37,421 bases of DNA from NCBI RefSeq assembly GCF_000003605.2, contig NW_003107612.1:62121-99541 (forward strand), given 5' to 3'. Origin of the DNA: Saccoglossus kowalevskii. Lineage: Eukaryota > Hemichordata > Enteropneusta > Harrimaniidae. Of this stretch, positions 31,001-37,421 are shown piece by piece; the stretch's first letter is position 1, and the number at the start of each line of letters is the position of its first letter. A model generated the notes under the pieces. It worked only from the letters and a program-made list of their open reading frames with translations, ran no database searches and had not been told where the DNA came from. The translations under genes were made by a program, and so were the position numbers.

Positions 31001-31875
31001 GACTGTGACTCTTAAAGTGGCCATGACAATGACAGTATCCTTCCGTCGATTAATTACTTTCAGACTTTAAAATGCTTTAAATGTAAAGCGTCATTATTAC
31101 TTCTTCCACAAACCCATTAACTGTTCGCCCACTTGATCGTATAATGTATGCATCACTTATGCAAATTAATGTCAAGTCGTTACATTGACGTGTTTCGTTG
31201 ATCATTGCACGCAATCGTCTAAAAGCCATATCAATAGTCCTTGATGAGTAAACTGGCATACTAATCAGTGACAATGTAAGAAACACGCATTTACTTTACT
31301 TGTCGCTCCTAGTGGTTTTATGTTGGATCATGTGGAAAAGAATAAATAAAGCTTAAATAAACGTCGCCTTCAACATCCAAATAAGTCAATACTACGCATT
31401 GTGTCAGTCTACAAGGGTTTAGAGTGATGAGTAATAATGCATATTTAATATGACGATTGTAAGCATATCTATTATTGGGTAGGGGTGATTTATAACACTG
31501 TGAAAAGCTGTTTTTACCGCTATGATCTGAAAAAAACTAATCTAAATTGAGGTTAAGCTGGAGTATATACCCATGCAAATAATAAGTTTTACAAAAACAT
31601 CAACCAAATATATCAGCTTATTCGCGGGCTTTTCTCCTTCAGTCACATTATTTTAAATTGCAGCGTATCATCCATTGTGATGGCTCTATTGTTAGGCATA
31701 TCTTGGTTTGATATGTTTTGTAGTTATATTATCGTATACAAATCGGTATATTATATAGTTACACACGTTTGCATTTTAAATTGACACCGTGAGTAATGTA
31801 CATACATAATAACATGTATAATATCGCCATGGAGATACTGTTGGTATAGCAGCAGCTCAGAAGCGGCAATTTCAT
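27815..31875 (-). CDS. Ly6/uPAR-domain GPI-anchored protein, 3 exons
   Basis: On the minus strand I join 31806-31875, 30235-30369 and 27815-28044, all phase 1 junctions, the usual pattern of Ly6/uPAR genes. Exon 1 gives a signal peptide (MKLPLLSCCYTNSISMAILY). Exon 2 opens with LKCFDCAEAF and carries the first half of the three-finger fold (DCQ, LCQ, YCMAS). Exon 3 carries NCAGECFWGC, KKCTSCCTHDGCN and ends in a hydrophobic tail (TITIFVQISCLAVMASLST), a GPI-anchor signal. The CC-xxDxCN ending and CxxC start are diagnostic of the family. The protein would be a small, disulfide-rich, cell-surface molecule; its ligand cannot be told. Exons 2 and 3 are solid, exon 1 is weaker, and its exact donor is uncertain. 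Confidence 0.75.
28453..28483. repeat. Inverted repeat (hairpin)
   Basis: TTTTCACCGCC and GGCGGTGAAAA are perfect 11-bp arms around an 11-base centre, within the intron between Ly6 exons 2 and 3. It has no obvious transposon context. Confidence 0.75.
29066..29096 (+). repeat. (GGAAA)n microsatellite
   Basis: Six tandem GGAAA units, intronic to the Ly6 gene. Confidence 0.95.
29538..29645 (-). CDS. Signal-peptide exon inside the Ly6 gene intron
   Basis: On the minus strand an ATG at 29645 opens 36 codons: MVITCHCLQTSVYPRAF, then AFLACVVIIAWDSIPARAQ, ending in phase 0 at a strong donor CGCAG|GTGAGG. The hydrophobic core AFAFLACVVIIAW followed by IPARA|Q is a good signal peptide with a clear cleavage site. 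An NRF-1-like TGCGCATGCG motif lies just upstream of the ATG. It is 3' of exon 2 on this strand, so it is either an alternative first exon feeding exon 3 (first AG, phase 0) or the start of another gene. Confidence 0.55.
29649..29659 (-). promoter_or_regulatory. NRF-1-like site beside the internal signal exon
   Basis: The minus strand reads TGCGCATGCGT, one base from the NRF-1 palindrome, ending four bases before the ATG at 29645. This suggests a TATA-less promoter or a transcript leader for that exon. Confidence 0.4.
30235..30369 (-). CDS. Ly6/uPAR exon 2 (first half of domain)
   Basis: Acceptor TTATTATTGTAG, phase 1 to 1, 135 bp. It encodes LKCFDCAEAFRTKYYDTDCQ, HRVNHTYLPRLCQPHERYCM and ASIK. 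The start LKCxxC and the Cys spacing match the first finger of Ly6/uPAR domains. One Asn-glycosylation site (NHT) is present. A second donor, GCAA|GTATCA, nine bases upstream (exon low end 30244), keeps the same phase. Confidence 0.82.
31806..31875 (-). CDS. Ly6/uPAR candidate exon 1 (signal peptide)
   Basis: The minus-strand ATG at 31875 opens MKLPLLSCCYTNSISMAILY and MLL, then reaches donor GTATGT at 31805 in phase 1. A weaker donor GTGTCA (exon to 31788) adds six residues and keeps phase 1. Either joins exon 2 to place the mature protein at LKCFDC, right after a hydrophobic core. This is a short exon, chosen for phase, hydrophobicity and position 1.4 kb upstream, so chance is possible. Confidence 0.45.
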
Positions 31876-32187
31876 TTAAACCATGCCATGGCATTGTAAT
31901 TCCATTTTCATTACCGAACCAATATTGGAAAATTGTGTTTACTTTAAACGAGTGAAACTCAATAACCGAAACTGTGTTACAATGTCCGTCAATATTATTA
32001 GTAGAGTCATTATGAATGTAGTAAATTACATTAAACTCCTACTACGAGTGGTTGCTTTTGTCTGCGTTGAAATTCGTTTTTCCTATCGGATGATGACGAT
32101 AAAAAACGGAGTAGCAACAACTATAATATAGCGCTATTTAATACTGGTAACTATAATTGTCATGGTGTTAACATCGGCGCATTTGCC

Positions 32188-32197
32188 GCGCATGCGC
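32188..32197. promoter_or_regulatory. NRF-1-like palindrome upstream of Ly6 exon 1
   Basis: GCGCATGCGC, a perfect NRF-1-type palindrome within GCCGCGCATGCGCAT, about 310 bp upstream of the candidate Ly6 start at 31875 on the minus strand. It is a plausible core-promoter element. Confidence 0.4.
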
Positions 32198-32199
32198 AT

Positions 32200-35100
32200 T
32201 AAGCAACTCTGAGCGTCAGTGTCTGGTTAGATAACTCAGCTGGATATATGGTAAACATCACTTGATTTCGAAAGCATTTATTCACGTATGTGTCAAATAA
32301 TACGATTTGGAACCTCAGATCACACATATGTATACGCGCGTATTTCAACACTGATCGAAACTGCATTACAGATTTGTTTGCGTTTCATTTATTTTATGAA
32401 ATGTGATTACAGATGCCCCTAGAGTGTGCAAATCTATTTTATGTGCAACACGATATGTGCCGTGAATGAATAGTAGTTACGATGGGGGTGTCAAGCACAT
32501 GCACTTCCCTGGACAACCCGTAATGCTGATTGGTCGGAAACTCTATTTTGATATTTTCATTATACTTGTTGCATTAATTTTCCAGTATCGACAACCTGTA
32601 GCAACATAGTAATTAATGGCGACTGGTGTAGAAAGGTCTTCGGAGGATTATCAATATCAGTTTCTTTTGGCTAACGCAAATGTTTAAATTCCAGTCAAAC
32701 ACAAAATTATAGATGGCATTCTCTGAAAAGATCACTTCCCGAATTACTTGAGGCATACCGGAGGACGCAGCTATAATTTCACTTAGCACTGAAGCGAGAC
32801 TTAACTTGTGGTATACAACAAAACAATGATATTTGACGATTTCCATCCTCGTGGTTCAATCAATGATTGATGTTATGGTGCGCGTCACCATGGTTACAGT
32901 GATGTAATGACAAGATGAATCATCTCATTCCACAGTTGTGTTATTGCTTCATATAGGAAGGTGTTGCTAGATATACTAAATCGAGTCCGCACTACCGACC
33001 ATAAAATTCCTTATTCACAATAGCCAATTTAAATTTCAAAATCATTATATCATCTACGGGAGGCCAATTATAGCGCTATTAATAACAACTGTCGATCACT
33101 GATGAATGGACATTGTCTTCAAATTTAGACTCTATATCTGAAAGTTATTTCATGTGCGAAAGAATCAACAGGTACATACAATTGTATGAAATAATCTTCG
33201 AAATACCACGTGTTTCCATTCGTTACAGTTCCAGTAATGCTATGGATATTCGATTCGATTGTGTTGCCTTTCTATAGGAACCGCATTTCACCCGTGAAAA
33301 GAGCTCGCCTCACTATAATATAGCTACCAATCAGATTCCCCGCTGCACCGTATTAGTTTCGGATATAATGTTATGCCTCTTTCTCATATGTAGTGAGTGA
33401 AAATAAAAACATCATGTGTAATTAGGTTAATGTCTCGATGTAACATTACCATGCATACACATGAATATTATGTAATGTGATTTCAGAATGACGACATCGA
33501 AATTATTATTTGAAATTTAGAAAAAATTCACAGTCAACTATACCCATGTGCATAGGTCATAGCCGAGTGGTTGTATTTGCATGCAATATCCGGGCAATGC
33601 TTCGCGACGAATGCTGGCGTATCTTTGGTGTGATTGCGGGAGTAGTGTCAGATTTACATCACTGGCTACTCAACATAAAATTGGCCATGGTGGCTTGCGG
33701 CTTGAAACGACGCTTAAAATTGAAATTGATGGAAACACAACAAAATGAAAAAAAAAACTGTTCCATTCAAAATTATGTATTTCAATTAGATTATGGATAG
33801 TCAATTACATGGCTAACAGTGAGGCATGAACCCGAGGCATACATGAGCATGGCTTTGAAATGCGGATATACAGACGAATGATGTAGATTAGTTAGAAAAT
33901 AGAAACTCAATAAAAAGATCTTGCGCATGTATTTGTGCAAAAATAATTATATTCGGTTTACAGGAAAGCAAAGTATGACGATGAGGGCATTCCCTCAAAA
34001 TAAAACGTGTAGTGGATTACTGGATTTGTTAAGTTATGTCTTATAGTGTTGATAAATGTTTTTCATCTCTCTGCGTTCCTGCACGTATTAGTGACTAGTG
34101 TGTTCCATATGCTCATCTCGCTCGTTGCTATGGTTACGAGCTAAGTCTTGGTTTCTTTCAGAGAGACGATCATCGTCATAATTGGCAATCAATAGTAATG
34201 TAAAATAGAGTAATATTTGTTTGTCCCCTTATTAGGAACATAGCTGCTAAGATGGGACCAGTACACGCGAACACAGCGTACCAACGATATGCAAATGTAT
34301 ACGGGATGTTTTTCATTACAGTTAGCTGAGAAATACTAACACAGATCAACGATTGTTTGTTGGACGAACTGTCAACCATAACAGATGTATTAGACCTAGA
34401 TCATTAAATATATTAATTAACGAAATCAGTTGATATAGAATCAACAGCAACATTCAATAGGGGACTTGAACTCGACGGCAAGATACCTCGCCTTTGACAC
34501 GTTCTTCAGTGGATTAATCGCTCCAAACGGTTTATTTGATGAGACAATGCGGCCTTTATAAATTCTCGTCACGTGCACGTCGTAATGGTGACACTGTAAT
34601 CGCATCTGTCACGTACAGTTAATTACACCCCGCTCTGACAACTTGCACAACGCCATTCGGATCGTCTCCGTTTTATTAAGACGATGAATTAGGTACAACA
34701 TGCGTATCTAATATGGCCCGTGTTGAACAGAATGTCACAGCTAATTCTCCTGTTTTGTCTGTCACATCAAGCACCATTAACTGGGGAGCAGTTCCGCGAA
34801 CACGAACACATTAACAACACTGAGTCAATATAAACACCTCATACTACGTATATTCCCGGTCGAATTAACGATACTGTATACGTATTAACACAGATAAAAC
34901 AAACGCAATTATAATTGCCATAAACTTTCATTTCTGTACAACATATGTCATATGAGAACGTGCATCTTAGTAGAGAGTATCGTCCAATAAATGAATGAAA
35001 CCAATGATACATGGACACTTTTGCCATGACTGTGAAATCGCAATAACCCAGTTCCATGCACGATTGGTGATGTGTTTTATTCTTAGGGATTGGTAGTGCG

Positions 35101-37421
35101 GATCGAAGAAAACTGGTTCCAAAGGAAAGTCGCAAAGAAAGAAATCACCTTGACACATTTACAAAGAAATGAGATCGTGCATCTGTTTTAGTCATCCAAT
35201 GTATCCAATCAATTCCAGTAAATCCATCCAGAATGTCGACACAGAAACTAAGATTTTTTTTTTTTTTTTTTTTTAATTTCCACTGGAATTACAGATTCAA
35301 TTACCCTACAATATTATTAGATTATACGTCAAAATATACAGACGTTTCTTAAAAACAATATCAAATAAGTGATCCAGGTGTACATGTGATTGCATCATAT
35401 GATATTAATCAATTCTTACATTATTAATAGTCCCATCTCACTTATACTCTGCGTTCGAATTTGCAAATTTCCTGTTGTTGATAGTAAATAATCATTTGAT
35501 CTGCGGAAATATTTTCCAATATCATACTTTTTTTTATCAACCATGTTTGAGATGTCTGAGATGTCTGAGATTACAAGCACGTGTTCTTATCATGGGAGAA
35601 TGAATAATGATACAAATACATAATCATAATCTTGTCTATTTCAATGGCTAACATCATGGGTACAATTTTCCTAATTTGAATAGGCTGAGTATGCTTATTA
35701 AATGAACACAATAAAACAGTTGTGCTTCACTGAATGGCATTTTGTGGACATTCGAAAAAAGATGAAAGCCTCGGTTAATTTATCAAGCGAATTCGCTTCC
35801 TCCATCTTATCACCTCGTGGCGATATACTTCCAATTATATTAAACACTGTCTAGCCTAAATATTTACTGTATTTAATTCAACGAATTATGCAGTTTTCAG
35901 CTAAACAGAATTGATATTATTTGTAAATGGCCGCCGAGATCTCATTGAGTACGAGGAAACCACGTGACCCCCTCCCCAGCATCAATTTCCCATAATGGAC
36001 GCGATGACGTGCGACAATGAGCAACTATTCGAATTATGGCTGAAAACCAGCCTCGTAGCTCTGTTGCTCTCAACAAGAATGGCTTACGTAACCTTTATAT
36101 TTAATAAAAGTCATTTGCGTGACGATGTACAATAATAAATTAAATGTATACTCATTCATGTATGTTAACTAAAGGGGTCACAACACTGCCTCAAACCTGT
36201 ATATTCATTCTACTACAAAGCTTTCGATAAGAGCGTAATATTGCCGCGACTCTTTCTTTCAAAGCGGTCCATTTGATGTTTTTCCAGCTGTTTTTTTTTT
36301 CTATTCCTGTGAGGTCTTTGTGTTTTCATTGTATAGAATATTATAATCATGGCGAACGTCAAAACGCAGAAATTAAACTTCTAAATTTGCATTTACTACA
36401 TGCTAACGCAATAGACGACTCATATTAGTTGCCATGGTAACTCCACACTTAGTACTCTCTTTGCCTCTTAATGTCTATTTAGATGTACAGTGTTGTTAAT
36501 TCAGTATATTAGTAGTGAACACTAAAAACGGAAGATCTTGACTACGTGTCTCGGCTATGTCGCAAATTAGGTTTTCTGATGTGTGTAACTCGTACATGAC
36601 GCGAGGCAGCGACGTCGTGTTTATGGTGAAGGCGAGATTGTCGACATATATTTGGTTTCGATCGAGGAATATAAACAGGATTTGTCCGTAAATGTTAAAC
36701 GTAATCGTCAGCCTTATTGTAACGATATCACGTATCTGTAATGTGATGAAATAGTATATTACAGTAAATTACACATCTATCTTTCGCATACACGTTACTA
36801 AAGAAAATACAAATACTTGTTATCACCAAGAGCTGGTTAATTGCGGTCAACGTCAATATCAACGAGTGACTTAATGAGTTCGTGTTTGCCAGTGTTTAAA
36901 TATAACCAAATCACCGTATGTCAGATTTGGCAAAGCTTCGCGTAATCACGCTGTCTGCGTTGGTACAGTGAACTCGCGGCCACGCGTGACTGTGATGTCT
37001 ATCCCGTGTTATAACGGACGTGCAATCTGTAAGTGCCATATAACAATTATGATTTAATGCGAAGCTAACCTTAGTATAAAATAACATTACTTTAGAAACA
37101 TAGATATTGATAATACATTCACGTTTGGAGAATGTTCTCTCCATAGATTATTTATCTATTTATCTATCATGGGATATTTATTTCGTCACTTGGCGTTTTT
37201 TCTGCCACTATTCGCATTAAAACACGGGATTAAACTAACCATGACTTTAACTAAGCTGTTTAAGTGAATGTAATTGGAGGTTATAACCGTTAAGGCTACG
37301 TAGTAAAGGTCTTGCACTACAATTAAACTCTTTGTAGACGACAATGTAAAAACTCGAAATCGAAGCAAGGCTATTTTATCCATAATTTTAAAAATCAAAA
37401 AGTGAACAATATCATATATAT
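32200..37421. other. Intergenic, no gene seen
   Basis: More than 5 kb without a frame I can support. It holds a T21 run (35254-35274) and a GAGATGTCT tandem at 35549-35570. CpG-containing patches occur around 36590-36660 and 36940-37010 and might mark a promoter of a gene outside the window. Frames at 33510-33800 (+), 34176-34379 (-) and 34839-35135 (-) have no recognisable domain. Confidence 0.5.

Noticed and set aside
30999-31033. Minus-strand ATG with a GTAAGT donor (MATLRVTVTCI)
   Set aside because: Considered as Ly6 exon 1, but it ends in phase 0 while exon 2 needs phase 1, and it is too short for a signal peptide.
31077-31286. Minus-strand frame starting with a hydrophobic run (FLTLSLISMPVYSS)
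   Set aside because: It has no ATG and no donor in a useful phase; the hydrophobic start alone is not enough.

Overview
This is an AT-rich, intron- and repeat-rich animal nuclear DNA window, most likely from a marine invertebrate. The evidence is GT-AG introns of 0.1-3 kb, animal-specific families (a Golgi carbohydrate sulfotransferase and a GPI-anchored Ly6/uPAR protein), TA-flanked MITEs, and LINE and Bel/Pao retroelement debris. A deuterostome such as a hemichordate is my best guess from the look of the repeats, but the sequence does not prove it.

Layout. (1) 1-1100: two candidate first coding exons on opposite strands, 162-263 (+) and 863-1007 (-, a small one-pass membrane protein). (2) 1380-5000: noncoding, with a large (GA)n microsatellite and several dispersed repeats. 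(3) 5184-16492 (+): one well-supported spliced gene of eight visible coding exons. It encodes a roughly 400-residue membrane protein with about nine hydrophobic segments, which I believe matches the family catalogued as DUF7802. Its introns hold several MITE families, a nested MITE-in-MITE insertion, a 72-bp tandem duplication, an inverted pair of dispersed repeats, a 3' LINE relic and a 45-bp minisatellite interrupted by a 50-N assembly gap. (4) 18850-19655: an LTR-like promoter block with two perfect heat-shock elements and a TATA box, followed by a Bel/Pao-type RNase H relic. (5) 23927-25020 (+): a carbohydrate 6-O-sulfotransferase whose likely signal anchor lies in a different reading frame from the catalytic domain. 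(6) 27815-31875 (-): a three-exon Ly6/uPAR-domain, GPI-anchored protein assembled from short exons, plus a second signal-peptide exon inside its intron that may be an alternative start. (7) 31876-37421: no gene I can support.

The sulfotransferase (+) and the Ly6/uPAR gene (-) converge. Nothing here looks like an operon or a gene system acting together. The most interesting points are a faint resemblance of the membrane protein to CruF-type carotenoid biosynthesis proteins, the Ly6 gene's alternative first exon with a matching tandem splice acceptor, the frame break in the sulfotransferase, and the heat-shock-element LTR.
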